Shown: in pieces, positions 12,795-27,225 of the stretch | Position numbering within the stretch: the first letter of the stretch is position 1 | How the letters are laid out: every line of letters starts with the position of its first letter | Notes under the pieces: generated by a model | Database searches by the model: none | Told to the model about the DNA's origin: nothing | Seen by the model: only the letters and a program-made list of their open reading frames with translations | Source of the DNA: Cristatella mucedo | Lineage: Eukaryota; Bryozoa; Phylactolaemata; Cristatellidae | Direction: 5' to 3' | DNA: 64,000 nt | Assembly (NCBI GenBank): GCA_009760855.2 | Contig: WPIO01000004.1 | Location: forward strand, 6,521,001 to 6,585,000 | Made by a program: the position numbers and the translations under genes

Positions 12795-12935
12795 TAGAAA
12801 GATTCAACTGCAGCCAATATAAAGCTCATATAAAGAGATATAGTTCTCTGCAGGCACTTCATCAAATGTATTCATGCTCTAATTATAATTATGTTTATTA
12901 TTATTATTGCTCTAATTATTGTTATGTTTTTCTTC
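12795..12935 (+). mobile_element. LINE A 3' stub
   Basis: A LINE A 3' end only. It has CTGCAGCCAATATAAAG, a degenerate hairpin region (AGAGATATAGTTCTCTGCAGG) and CTTCATCAAATGTA, followed by an (ATT)-rich tail. It is strongly diverged. Confidence 0.65.
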
Positions 12936-13249
12936 CAGAGGCTTCTTCCAGAGTTCAACTCTGCTTTGACTGAGGTAGTGTACGCATGCCTAGAAGATAG
13001 GTGTCAGAATACTGCAGTGTGATTCAAAATAAGCGATATGATCATGCTAATCCTATGACCAGCCTTGTTATTGCCAGCAGCACACTTGCATGCCATTCGG
13101 ATTCGTTAAGTGCAGAAATATGGCGGTTGGTGACTGGAACCACAGGCTGAGGGCGAGTGGCGCTATATTTTAATGTCCTGGGATTTTAGTCATTGACGTT
13201 GACAGCTAAGCCTCAATTATGAACAATAAGGGTGGCTGCCTATGAAATA

Positions 13250-13480
13250 ATAAAAACAAATAATAATTATACATACGTATGGCATCATGAGAGACCTGAA
13301 TCTCGTTAAAGGCGCTTCGCAGGAAAAATTGTGATGCCATGCCTTTCCTTGTAGTGGTGTAGGTCTGATTGGTATTCTGTAGCCCGAGAATTGACGGACC
13401 TAAAAATCAAGGAAGAAATCTTAAAGTCAATGTACTGCTTAAGCTGCTCATAACCGCAATAAGGCGAGACGGATTGCCTG
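13250..13480 (-). mobile_element. LINE A fragment with internal deletion
   Basis: On the minus strand a piece of the ORF2 C-terminus is legible (QYIDFKISSLIFRSVNS, corresponding to QRIDFKVLSLTFRSLHS in the best copy). It is followed almost directly by the 3' hairpin region near 13290-13310 and an AATAATAATT tail. The remaining ORF2 and most of the 3'UTR, roughly 0.4 kb, are missing. Confidence 0.7.
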
Positions 13481-14075
13481 AGCGATGTGTACGTTTCAAA
13501 CGAGATTGTTGATTTAGTTTTGTAATGGCTAATATATACAGCAATTCGTGTGCCACACAGCAGTCTCTCTCTTGGTGCAATTGTCTGCTGGTCGGTGAGT
13601 CCTAGCTCTGAGAGTGAGCTGATGTCAGAATATAAACGAGTCACTTAGAATTCACCTGTCGTGTCAGCCTCAATATTTAGCGGCGTTCGTGTTTTTCTGC
13701 TGCCATGTAGATGCATTTTGCCTGGAATATTGAGCTCTATGTACTTCATGTTAGCGTTATGCAGCTATCATCCTGGTAATAGTCGCGAGGTCAAAATTTG
13801 GTGTGTTACTATACAGGGATGAATTTTATATTTTTTCTTGTGCTTTGCATTCAGCTCTGTCTTCAGCAATGGCTGGCTGTGGGACGACAGCCACTACGGT
13901 GATTCGCAACGAATAATGAATAGGTTACAAGTTAGCTGATGCTTAAAAGCAGTCGGAATTGACGAGAGACTTGGTACGGGTGGGGAGTGGATATTGATAT
14001 GTTTGAGTGAAAAATAAAGCAGTCACTTTTCCCTCAGGAACAGTACTTTGGCCTTTGTTCACGGTTTCATCAGCT
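13481..14075. other. Unassigned sequence
   Basis: No recognisable gene or repeat between two LINE A stubs. Confidence 0.4.
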
Positions 14076-14195
14076 CAGCATGTGCAGTCGAAAATACATA
14101 ATGCAGTTTCTTTAGCAGCAAATTTAGATCGCTTACAAAGAGATTGAGTTCTTCGAAGGTACTTGATCGAGGCTGGTATTATTATTCTTATTATA
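14076..14195 (+). mobile_element. LINE A 3' stub
   Basis: TTTAGCAGCAAATTTAGATCG, then a hairpin region AAGAGATTGAGTTCTTCGAAG and a TATTATTATTCTTATTAT tail. This is only the last ~120 bp of the LINE. Confidence 0.7.
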
Positions 14196-14496
14196 AATTT
14201 GGTTTCGGTGGTCCCAAATAGTTCGAAAGTTTCACTTGACAGCAGCTCGTGAATTGAGAATTTACCAAGTTGACCGTTGTGCCTAGCTAGGTAAGACCCC
14301 CAATTTTTAAGTTTGAAGCTAACTATAAGCCTGCAGCTAGACACCTAGGAGTTCATGAGAAGCTACGTGATCTAAGGCAGGGTTTCTATTAAGTTGGAAT
14401 GCTTAGTTATACAGACCAGTTGTGCAAATCCTTCCGGGAATGTTGGGCCGTGAATGGGCCCGGGGCCTAACCTAAGGCCCCTTATTACAGCTTTAG

Positions 14497-14970
14497 CAGT
14501 CGGGCGGACCGATGGAAAGAGTTGGTGCTGATATACCTGTCTCTTTCAATACAGGTATTTATGCTAAAGCGTTGAGCTATCTCTTAATGCCACGCATACT
14601 CTCAAGCACTTTACCTTGTAGCCTGAACCCAGCTGGCTTCTTCACGAAAGGTCACTACCATTGCCAACGTTACATGCGATTTCCTTTGTCGTTTTGGCAA
14701 TCTGATCGGGGCAGCCATATTGAGTCAGCTTTGCTTTCCGAGTGCTGCAAGCTGTTTGGTATCCATGAAAAAGTAGTTTCCACCTGAACCCATAATAGAA
14801 TGCTATGATAAAGCACTGCCGGCCCAGGATATTGCAGAATGCTGTAGCGAAAAAGTGAATGATGGGGACCTGTTTTTCTGCTGTGGCAGACGGCATATCG
14901 GATAGCAGAACACATATGTACAGATTCAGGGTTACACGCAAAATGGTCCAGAAAATTAGTTCAACAAGTC
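14497..14970 (+). pseudogene. Gypsy-type (Ty3) integrase core remnant
   Basis: From 14512 the frame begins GGPMERVGADI, the usual entry to a Ty3/Gypsy integrase catalytic core. Near 14700-14785 it reads SDRGSHIESALLSECCKLF followed by GI, matching the conserved block around the second catalytic Asp. After stops, an AYR..EH..T block typical of the core's C-terminal part is visible near 14890-14930. The middle of the core is scrambled. No LTRs, reverse transcriptase or protease were found close by, so this is an isolated relic. The family call rests on two short conserved blocks in the right order and spacing. Confidence 0.55.
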
Positions 14971-16139
14971 CCATTCGATGCTGAGATTATTAGAGTTGTC
15001 ATCTGGAGATATGTTGCTTTCAGCTTACATCTGGGTTAGACGTCATTTGCATAGTTGTTATTTTTTTAAAGCAGAAGTCATCGGAATTGCTGATGCCATA
15101 TCCTAAGCAAATATTTCATTATCAATTGAATTTGTAAATATTTTCTTGACATCTCCCTTCCGATAAAGAGATAGTACCTCAGAGCTGGGTTTGTGCAGAA
15201 AGTCTTTATTTGACTCGCATAAAATACTGGACAGTATCTCAACTTTTTGGGCTTTGAAAAGCCTTATTTCAAGACACATGTATCATCCTAACGGATACTT
15301 GCCATCGGGTTCCGAGTTCTAGAGTCGGATATTATTTTGATCGGTGTTTGTCGTTCTAGCCTAAAGTTGCGAAACTTCTTGAGGTACAGACAAGAAGAAA
15401 TACCGAATGGAGCTGGTCAGGCTTGCTTTCAGATTTATGAGTGATATTTGGTAAGGCCTAAACATTCTCTCCTGATGACAGCTCAAGGTGTTGCTTTCAG
15501 GTGTGACTACCTGTCTGGCCTACAGGGCAATGACGAATATACAGTCAGTGATTTGTTTGGTTGCCATGAAATCGCAGCAGCTATAATCAGGCAAACTAGT
15601 TAGCCAGCTGTCGGATTTAGCACTAAAAAAGCGATAAGCATGGTTATGACTTTAGCCGGTTTCTATGGTCGGCCAGATTTTCGGCTGGGATTAATATGAG
15701 CCCGTTTGAATCCTTTGAGTGGGTTTCTTACTTCGCAAGTTTTGGAACGGTAGAGTTAAGATAGAGCCTGGTGCCAGCGGCTTGCCTATCCTTGTTGTTA
15801 TCGATGTTGAGGAATCCTTGTTTCGTCCGCACTTAGATGCTTAAGTTATGTTTAGAATAAGATTTTCGCAATATATATTTTTTATTGTTATAAATAGTGA
15901 CTACGGTATCCTTCGATCGACACTCGCAATATCAAGTGTTAATTTTTAGTGTTTCGAGTTTTTTGTGGATTTTGTTGTAATTTGGGGATAGTTAGTTCAC
16001 TTACGTTTGCTCCATTAGTTCTAGTCTAAAAACACCCTGCTTGTTAAACATGCCTATCCGCTACGTCTTGAGAATAAAATGTTGGGTATGCATTCAGGAA
16101 GAAGTCATGTGTTCCTAGGCTTGTCTCTGCTGAATATAT
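14971..16139. other. Unassigned sequence
   Basis: May include eroded flanking parts of the Gypsy element, but no motif could be identified. No open frame of note. Confidence 0.4.
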
Positions 16140-19830
<3,691 letters not shown>

Positions 19831-19879
19831 TCGGAAGGCGAGAATATATATAAATATTTTTTTCATGTATATATATATA

Positions 19880-20760
19880 TACAACTTGTATGAAGCCTTT
19901 AACACCCATTTTGTGGGCCCTGACTAACTCATTGACTCATCTTATCTTGTAGCTCCTGTGCATTGTCTTACTCACGCCACGTGTAGAGCAATCTACCTAA
20001 ATCTTGTCTACGACTGTACGCTATCATCATCTCTCATTGCCACATTTTGCCTATCATACGACGTTGAGATCTTATTCAGTCTAAAGCGTGTGTCCTTTTC
20101 TGTATAAAAAATCACCTATTACTGACAAAACCTTAAAAGGCTACATCGAAGCAGCCAGCTCAAGGATATCTGTTTCGTCTCTGACGCTCCAACCCTGACC
20201 TGTCATCATTAGAAGAAAGCTGCAATACGGCACTAGCAGACATACTTGAAAATTTTGCATCTGCGACTAAACACACTGTGAGCACTCGCCCAGTGGGTCT
20301 ATAGTTCTAAAGCAATATTAAGCAATCTGGGTCTACTAAGCTTAAGCTGGAAAAAAAACAAAATACCGTATCAGGATTGACAGGCATTCGAGGACAACTG
20401 TAGATCGTACCGGAAAATTCTAGCAAAGGCCATGAGAAATTTCTATACAGACCTTTTTGAATTACAGCTACATGCTCAAAAATGCTGCTATTTAGATCAA
20501 CCAGATCTTTGGCGACTCTTAGGTTAGCTTATTACCTAGTAATGCTAGTGATGATCTCGCCGATCACTACAGTCGCTTCACTGTCAACAAAATAGAAGAT
20601 GTGAGGAAGTCCGCGTTGGCTGAACCCGCTTCACAGCCATTGTGCCGGACAATTTAAGCTTGACCTGCAGTGCATGCCTGACTGACTCAGGACACTGACT
20701 TTTTTTGGAGCTGCAGACTACAGCTGATTTGCTGCACCTAGGCAAAATAAACCTAGCCAA
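19880..20760 (+). mobile_element. LINE A-like fragment, endonuclease end and linker
   Basis: In broken frames it parallels the best copy from after the GDFN motif to the start of the reverse transcriptase. A YDCTLSSSLIA-like stretch followed by FCLSYD corresponds to YNCTLSSPVIT and CLSDH. Later segments match the region around GGCATATGAAGACTACTGTAG (best copy 23970) and the DDLADRFSRFF stretch (near 20550-20590). It is more diverged than most LINE A copies and lies head to head with the minus-strand copy ending at 19830. Confidence 0.7.
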
Positions 20761-20989
20761 GGCGACACCAGCAGCGGCTGATAAGGGTGGATCAGAGCGT
20801 GATCAGAAAGAGGAGCCAGAAGTCTTAAGATTATTATGCATGATTACTTGCTCAGCCAATAGTAATCATTAAGGATTTTAATATATTGGACCCGTTGATT
20901 GCTTGCTCTTTTTCCAAATTGGGATACGGTCCACGTTGTTTGATGGCTGTGGTAAAAGAAATTGTGTAATTTTCTCGACCATTTACTGG

Positions 20990-22340
20990 TGAATGGCTTC
21001 ACGGCAGAGCTGCATCTTACAGGTTATGGGCCCAGCGTTTACTGGCATCGTTGATTTGGAGAAGTTTATGGGTGAGCATTAGTAGCTGTGGAGTACCCAT
21101 GCGAAGTTCTACTTTATCACCAACGAGCGTTGGAGTGTCTTAAATTGCTACTAGAGATGGTACGCGATTATTGCATCTCCTACCGGTAAGAGTTGCAAGA
21201 AAGACGAAGAAGATGGTAGGGCACAGCGAGCGTTTGACCGGTGCACGACGAAGGCTTTGTCTGTGCTCGTCATGGCTGCCTAGATTTCTGTGTTTTTGAG
21301 TTCCGGTATCGGAACCATGGTGACGGCTTCGGAGGAATGGCGGAAGCCGGATGCCGTATAGGCTTCAAGAACAGTGATGAGTAGGCTACTCGTATATCTG
21401 AAGCTGTCATCTATCCAGATGACAGAAGGTGACAATGTCCAGGACTACGCAAGTGAATTGAAATCAATTTCAAATATGCTTCAAGCCGAAGGAGACACTA
21501 TACCGAAAGAACAGATTGTCAAACCTTAAATCCTTTGGAGACCGTGCATTCAGCTCGTATGCTCCCAAAGCCTGGAACTCACTCCCGACCTGCGTCAGAA
21601 CATCCCATGACCTGACCACAGTTAAAAGAAACTTAAAAACACCTATTTAGGGCAGCATTTAGTGGGTCCCTGTGATTCGTCCTTGATGTGCTTATGGGTG
21701 CTGACACTGTGCATGCTGCCACTAACCACATTTGCATGCTGACCCTGTGTATGTCATCCTTAACCATATTATTCATTTTGTTTGTTTTTCAAGCATGATT
21801 TTACTTTCTATCCAATTGCATATCACTTTGCAGCAAATATAAAGCGCCTAGAAAGAGATTAAGTTCTCTGCGGGCGCTTTATCAAGTGCAATATTATTAT
21901 TAATATTATTATTGTCGTCAGAATGCTTAATGGGCTGCCGAAGTCGTGGCAGCCTCTGATAGTGGCAGTTGAAGCGAGAGACATGCCCGACTTAGCGCTT
22001 GACATTGTTCAGTGCAGGCTAATACGTGAGCGTTTGGGGCGGCAAAATCGGCCTTCCCTTCACAAGAGCATGAGTCATGGTGGCTCTTGTGGCTTCGAAT
22101 GAAGCACGGAAAACCAGTAAAGCGGCTTTTCCTACCACCGAAGGTAAGCAGCACACTCTCAAATTTACTGGTAAATCCCACTACTGCTCAGTAGTCTGCC
22201 ACAAGGCCTCGCAATTTTAAAAAGTAAACAACACGAAAAGGCCAAATCTGAGGCTAGTACAGCGACTACGGACTCCATCGTTTTTACTGCCGATTCGACT
22301 GCCCAGCTTCCATCACAGCAGGAAAAGCTTATATATTCTA
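20990..22340 (+). pseudogene. Copia-type (Ty1) gag remnant interrupted by a LINE
   Basis: In one frame from about 21310 it reads EEWRKPDAV, a stop, then VYLKLSSIQMTEGDNVQDYA and IPKEQIV. It resumes after a LINE insertion as VRMLNGLPKSWQPLIVAVEA and LIRERL. The GDNVQDYA, GLPKSW and L.RERL blocks are characteristic of Copia gag polyproteins (UBN2/Retrotran_gag_2 type). An N-terminal block with an F.GIVDLEKFMGEH-like stretch lies near 21040. TTATGGGCCCAGCG at 21026-21039 could be a primer-binding site or the first codons. A damaged zinc-knuckle-like CHK stretch may follow near 22180-22210. Several stops are present outside the LINE, so it is a dead element; no LTR, protease or integrase was found. 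Confidence 0.6.
21521..21910 (+). mobile_element. LINE A, young 5'-truncated copy inside Copia gag
   Basis: About 390 bp, very close to the best copy from AAACCTTAAATCC through the 3'UTR and hairpin (GAAAGAGATTAAGTTCTCTG at about 21851) to an (ATT)n tail. It is flanked by ATTGTC at 21515-21520 and 21911-21916, a plausible 6 bp target-site duplication. The gag frame on the two sides is compatible once the insert and one repeat are discounted, which confirms the insertion event. Confidence 0.92.
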
Positions 22341-22744
22341 GAGTCATACAGCATACGTGCTATGAACCAAATCTATTCCTACTGCAATACAATTGATCAC
22401 GGGGTCGTGGCTGGTGACAGAGTAGTGCCTCGAGCGATATGAATTCGTACAATAAGTGTTCAGCTGCATGTTCAGAGTACATAGCTCAAAGCTTTCTCGC
22501 CTCCTGACATAGAGCTCTCTAACGTCTTGTTCGTTGCAGAATTCTTCCGAAAACCGAAGTTCTTGCGAACATCGTATACGGAAACGATACAGCTAAGACC
22601 TGTTTAAAGTTATTCTGATTGTTTTTTGACCGTAGCGCGTAAGAAATTACGTGCCTATGGACATCTAAACGCTTATCGCTTCGGGCTGCTGGGTCTCCCA
22701 CGCCGGCGGCTGCATTAGCTACACCGGCGGCTAGTAACCTACTT

Positions 22745-25700
22745 GTTAGTTATGGTCGTCAGCAGCTGCTATCGCTTCGTCATCGTATATCAAATGCATT
22801 CCTAGATATTAATGTTGTTGCTAAGATTCATGAACTATGCATTAACAAAAGGAAAGCACCCAGTAGCCGCAGCTGTGGCCGGAACCGCCAGCTTACGTGA
22901 GTACACACTGCTCGTTTGGTATTCCTAGCATTGTCTCGAACCGCTTAGCAAGCTCCCCCGCATGCGTCAATGTAAATCTCTCAAACTTAGTGGTCATCAG
23001 GCCTGTTGTAACCCAATCGGCCAGACTTAACGCTTGCCTTTGGAATCCTCGCTCAATGTGCAATAAACCTCTAGTAATAAACGACCTTATTTCTGAAAAT
23101 GGTATCGACCTGCTCGCCCTAACTGAAACTTGGCTGAAATCGATAAACTGCCCGACAATTAAAGACGCTACTCCATCTGGTTTTCACTTTTTTCATACCC
23201 CTAGATCAATCAAAACTTGAGGTGGAGTTGCTATGATCGTGTGCTCGAAATTCAACTTCAAGCCATTTGCTGTACCCTCGAAGCAGTCTTTTGAATCAAT
23301 TGTCCTGGTCTCACCCGAAAACAAGCTACCGATAGTGGCAGTAGTCTATCGCCCACCAGGTACCAAATCCTCCTTTATCTCAGATTTCTCCGATCTCATT
23401 TCGATTCTGTGTGCAAGAAATCGATCCTTCCTCGTTATGGGTGATTTCAACGTTCACTTTGATAACTTATCTGACGCTTTCAGCACCGAATTTCGTACAT
23501 TGACAGACTCATTATCTCTTTTGACTCATGTGCATGGCCCTACCCACATCAAGGGTCACACACTCGACCAAATTTTCTCATATAACTGCACTTTGTCATC
23601 ACCAGTTATCACCAAATCCTGCTTATCTGACCACATGCAGATCTCATTCAATCTACAGTGTGTGCCCACATTCTCCTCTAAAATAACCTGTGAATCGCGA
23701 AACCTCAAGACCCTTGACATCGATGCTGTCCGTGCGAGCAAATCTGCTTCACCTTTGCTGCTCAGTCCTCCCTCCGATCTGTCATCACTGGTAGATTGCT
23801 ACAACACGACACTAGCTGACACGCTCGACGAGTTTGCACCTTTGACAAAGCGCACTGTGCGCCCCCGCCCAGACGGCCTATGGTTTACCACAGACATTAA
23901 ACTAGCCAAGTCTACTAAACGAAAGCTTGAAAAGGCATACAAAAGATCCGGACTAACTGTCCATCGACAGGCATATGAAGACTACTGTAGGTCGTACCAA
24001 TCGATCCAAGCAAAGGCTAAGTCTAGCTTCTACAGAAACATTGTTGAATCACAGATGCACAATCCAAAAATGCTGATGTCGACAGTAAACCATCTCCTCA
24101 ACCGTTCCCAGGTTAGCTCCTTACCTGATGATCCTTGTGATGATCTAGCCGATCGTTTCTCTCGATTCTTTGTGCAGAAGATAGACAAAATCAGGGAATC
24201 CATCCCTGCGATGACAACCTTCCCACTAGAATGCTGTTCCTCGGTTCCTGGCTGTGCCTCAATGTCTGCATTTAAACAGGTCACTAGTGATGTAGTCCTA
24301 AAGCTCGTATCTCAATCAAAGAAGACAACAAGTCCACTGGACCCTATTCCCACTGTCCTGCTCCTACGTTGCATTGATCTGCTGCTGCCATGCATAACCA
24401 ACATCATAAATATGTCATTAGCCTCAAGTCAGGTCCCAGCACCTTTCAAAAAAGCTGTAGTCAGGCCACTTCTCAAGAAAGCTACACTAGACCAAGAGAA
24501 CTTAAGCAACTACCGCCCAGTCTCCCTTCTACCATTCCTATCAAAGACACTGGAACGGGTCGTGGCAGACCAGCTGAACTCGTATATCGAAACCTCACAC
24601 CTTGCTAGTAATTTCCAGTCTGGCTTTAGAGCTAATCACTCCAAAGAGTCAGCATTGCTTCGGATATACAACGACCTACTTAGGAATGCAGACATGGGTA
24701 GAGTGTCTCTTCTTGTTTTGCTCGATCTTTCGGCAGCTTTTGATACCATCGATCACAAAGTACTTCTAGAGCGCCTCTCATCTCACCTGGGCATCACTGG
24801 CACTGCTCTGCAGTGGTTCAGGTCCTATCTCAGTGGGAGACTCCAGAGTGTTGACGTGAATGGACAAAGATCATCTGAAGTACCTCTAAAATATGGAGTA
24901 CCTCAGGGCTCTGTGCTAGGTCCGGTCCTTTTCACCGTTTATACTCTCCCTCTCGCTGATGTGATTGCCAAGCACAATCTAGGCTTTCACTTCTATGCGG
25001 ATGACACTCAGTTGTACCTTTGCTTTGATCCCTCCCAGCCTTCGAGCACCTCAAATTCTCTGAACTCACTTGCTGCATGCATTGATGACATCCGATCATG
25101 GATGGCAGCAAATTTTCTAAAACTAAACGATGATAAAACTAACTTACTAGTTATGGGCAAACCTAGTGTTATTCAGAAATTGGAAAGGCTGACTTTCAAA
25201 ATTGGCTCTGCCAGCATATCTGCAGTTGAATCAGCTCGAAATCTAGGTGTCATATTCCAAAGCGACCTCTCGTTAGACGACCACATCAGCTCCACAGTCA
25301 AATCAGCCTATTTTCAGCTTCATAACATTGCTAAAATTAGGGCTTGTTTAGATAAGGATACCACGTCCAAGTTGGTCCATGCATTCGTGACATCTCGTCT
25401 CGACTTCTGCAACTCACTGCTTACTGGCCCACCAGCATGTGCGATCAGGCGATTGCAGCTGGTGCAAAACTCTGCAGCTAGGCATGTCTGTCGTGAGCGT
25501 CGCAGTTGCCACATTACTCCACTTCTCGCCGACCTGCACTGGTTACCAGTCAAGCAACGGATTGACTTCAAGGTTTTGTCGCTCACTTTTAGGTCTCTTC
25601 ATTCTATGGCTCCAGCCTATCTTTCAGAGATACTACCCCATCAGGCAAAGCATCGTACCACTCGCTTTTCGGAATCCAACAGTCTAGAAATACCTCGTAC

Positions 25701-25857
25701 AAACCTTAAATCCTTTGGAGACCGTACATTTAGCTCGTATGCTCCCACAGCCTGGAACTCCCTCCCGACCTGCATCAGAACATCCCCTGACCTGACCACA
25801 TTTAAAAGAAACTTAAAAACATACCTATTTAGGACAGCATTTAGTGGGTCCTTGTGA
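22745..25857 (+). pseudogene. LINE A ORF2: AP endonuclease + reverse transcriptase, two lesions
   Basis: The ORF2 protein nicks the target and reverse-transcribes the element RNA there. The N-terminus reads from 22745 (SYGRQQLLSLRHRIS) in one frame, then the frame shifts near 22890. From there EN motifs follow: NPRS, LALTETWL, a TGA stop at 23218-23220, GDFN at 23440-23451, HTLDQIF near 23560 and SDH at 23626-23634. An 874-codon frame from 23233 carries the reverse transcriptase: LDLSAAFD at 24721-24744 (motif A), QGSVLGP at 24904-24924 (motif B) and YADD at 24994-25005 (catalytic motif C). It ends with the usual C-terminal region and a TGA at 25855. The EN half upstream of 23221 is in the same frame, so the TGA looks like one point mutation. 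All key residues are present. This copy probably cannot make a full protein. Confidence 0.9.
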
Positions 25858-26024
25858 TTCGTCCTCGATGTGCTTATGCGTGCTGACACTGTTCATGCTG
25901 CCACTAACCACATTTGCATGCTGACCCAGTGCATGTAACCCCTAACCATGTTATTCATTTTGTTCGTTTTTCAAGCATGATTTTACTTACTATTCTATTG
26001 CGTATCACTTTGCAGCAAATGTAA

Positions 26025-26060
26025 AGCGCCTAGAAAGAGATTAAGTTCTCTGAGGGCGCT
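26025..26060 (+). other. LINE A 3'-terminal RNA hairpin
   Basis: AGCGCC (26025-26030) can pair with GGCGCT (26055-26060), and the inner AGAGA can pair with TCTCT around a TTAAGT loop. The structure recurs at nearly every LINE A 3' end here and, in part, in SINE A. In L2/CR1-group LINEs such as eel UnaL2, a 3' hairpin is what the reverse transcriptase recognises; that role is inferred here. Confidence 0.8.
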
Positions 26061-26099
26061 TTATCAAGTGCAATATTATTACTATTATTATATTATTAT

Positions 26100-26543
26100 T
26101 ATTATAGTATCACAATTGGTCTTTGGTTATCCTAGTTTTTAGTGAAATGTTATTCACAGCACCTAATTTATTATTCCTTTTTCTACTAAAAGCTTATCAA
26201 TCTGAAATATTAACCCATGAGGCAATGGGTTGTGCAGACTGCCTTGCTGATTCAGTACAAGACGTTCGGTGTAATGTTTGGAGATCCTCTCCACCTCATG
26301 CATATGAGAGAAACATTTTCAGCTGTTGAGATGTTACTCGTGATAACGGTCGTTACTGTCGACGGGTAGAATGGCATTGTGACCGAATATAATGCCGTGC
26401 GAATCAGAAATGAATAAGCTCAACGCACAAAAATGGCTCTGCCAGCATGTCTCCCGTGATTTATGCATGCAATCTTGGTGTCGGTTCTGAAGCGACCTCT
26501 CACTAGATAAAATCAGCATAACAATCAAGTCTGCCTACTGACA
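26100..26543 (+). repeat. Left arm of a 1.57 kb inverted repeat
   Basis: About 444 bp that returns, reverse-complemented and nearly identical, at 27226-27668. It starts right at the tail of the reference LINE A and includes non-LINE sequence (26107-26420) plus the start of a LINE A fragment. The encoded peptides in the two arms (around MIVMLILSSERSLQNRHQDC) differ at only one or two positions. Confidence 0.93.
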
Positions 26544-26945
26544 AGCGTGTCACATATATACAATTCAGGCCTGCTTAAATCATAACTCTGCATCTAAAGT
26601 GGTCCACGGGACAGTGACATTGAAATGCGGTAACTTGCGGCTCACTTGTCTAAAGGCAAATAATATCAGGCACATAAAGTTAGTGCAAATCGCTCTAGCT
26701 TGGCTTATTTTTTGTTAGCATACAGTTGCCAAATCTGACTACTTTTCGACAACATGCCATGGTGCCAAATGGTGCAGAACACAGAGATTTTTGGTCATGT
26801 CAATCACATTTAGTTCGCAGCTTCTTACAGCTTGAAATTCACATCCGTCTGATGCAACGACATTGTCCAACTAGACCACATTTAAAAAGAATAGAAAACA
26901 CCTGTTTTAACCACTCAAGTTCTAAAATTGGCAAGTTCCACGATC
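26425..26945 (+). mobile_element. LINE A fragment spanning left arm and spacer
   Basis: GGCTCTGCCAGCATGTCTCC, then TCTTGGTGTCGG, AGCGACCTCTCACTAG, and in the spacer TGGTCCACGGGACAGTGACA and CCACATTTAAAAAGA, all match ORF2 C-terminal coding sequence. It is highly diverged, with deletions. It runs continuously out of the left arm, whereas the right arm holds only its first ~120 bp in inverted form. Confidence 0.75.
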
Positions 26946-27225
26946 TGTAATTGTATAGCTGCTTGAACAAAGACAGTGCTGACTGATAAAATCAAATTAA
27001 ATAACGTAACGGCAATGACCGGTTCGCTCAGGTGCTCCATTAACATTTCGTCAAATTATTGACTCGATCGATATTCTACCAATATTTAAAGATTTCAAAT
27101 TATTGTATTGCAATTGTTAGAGCAGACTGACCTCTTTGAATTAGCAGTCTGATTCTTTTGCAGTTTATAAGGTCAACAGTGAGTCTCAAAAACTTTTGTC
27201 ATTTGAATTTTGTCATCAAAACAAA

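Larger units (their letters stand above)
22525..26106 (+). mobile_element. LINE A reference copy, L2/CR1 group, near full length
   Basis: A non-LTR retrotransposon of about 3.6 kb: a short 5' region, one large ORF2 (endonuclease plus reverse transcriptase), a 3'UTR of about 210 bp with a hairpin, and an (ATT)n tail. The 5' edge is placed where similarity with the inverted copy at 16280-19830 ends, and could be earlier. No ORF1 was recognised. Strong similarity to the copies at 21521 and 46867 indicates recent activity of the family. The clade is assigned from AP-type endonuclease motifs, the reverse transcriptase motif style and the 3' hairpin; a phylogeny could move it within L2/CR1/Rex1. 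Confidence 0.92.

Noticed and set aside
23218-23220. TGA in LINE A as recoding or a variant genetic code
   Set aside because: The rest of ORF2 and the RGS exons read under the standard code with TGA as terminal stop; a point mutation is simpler.
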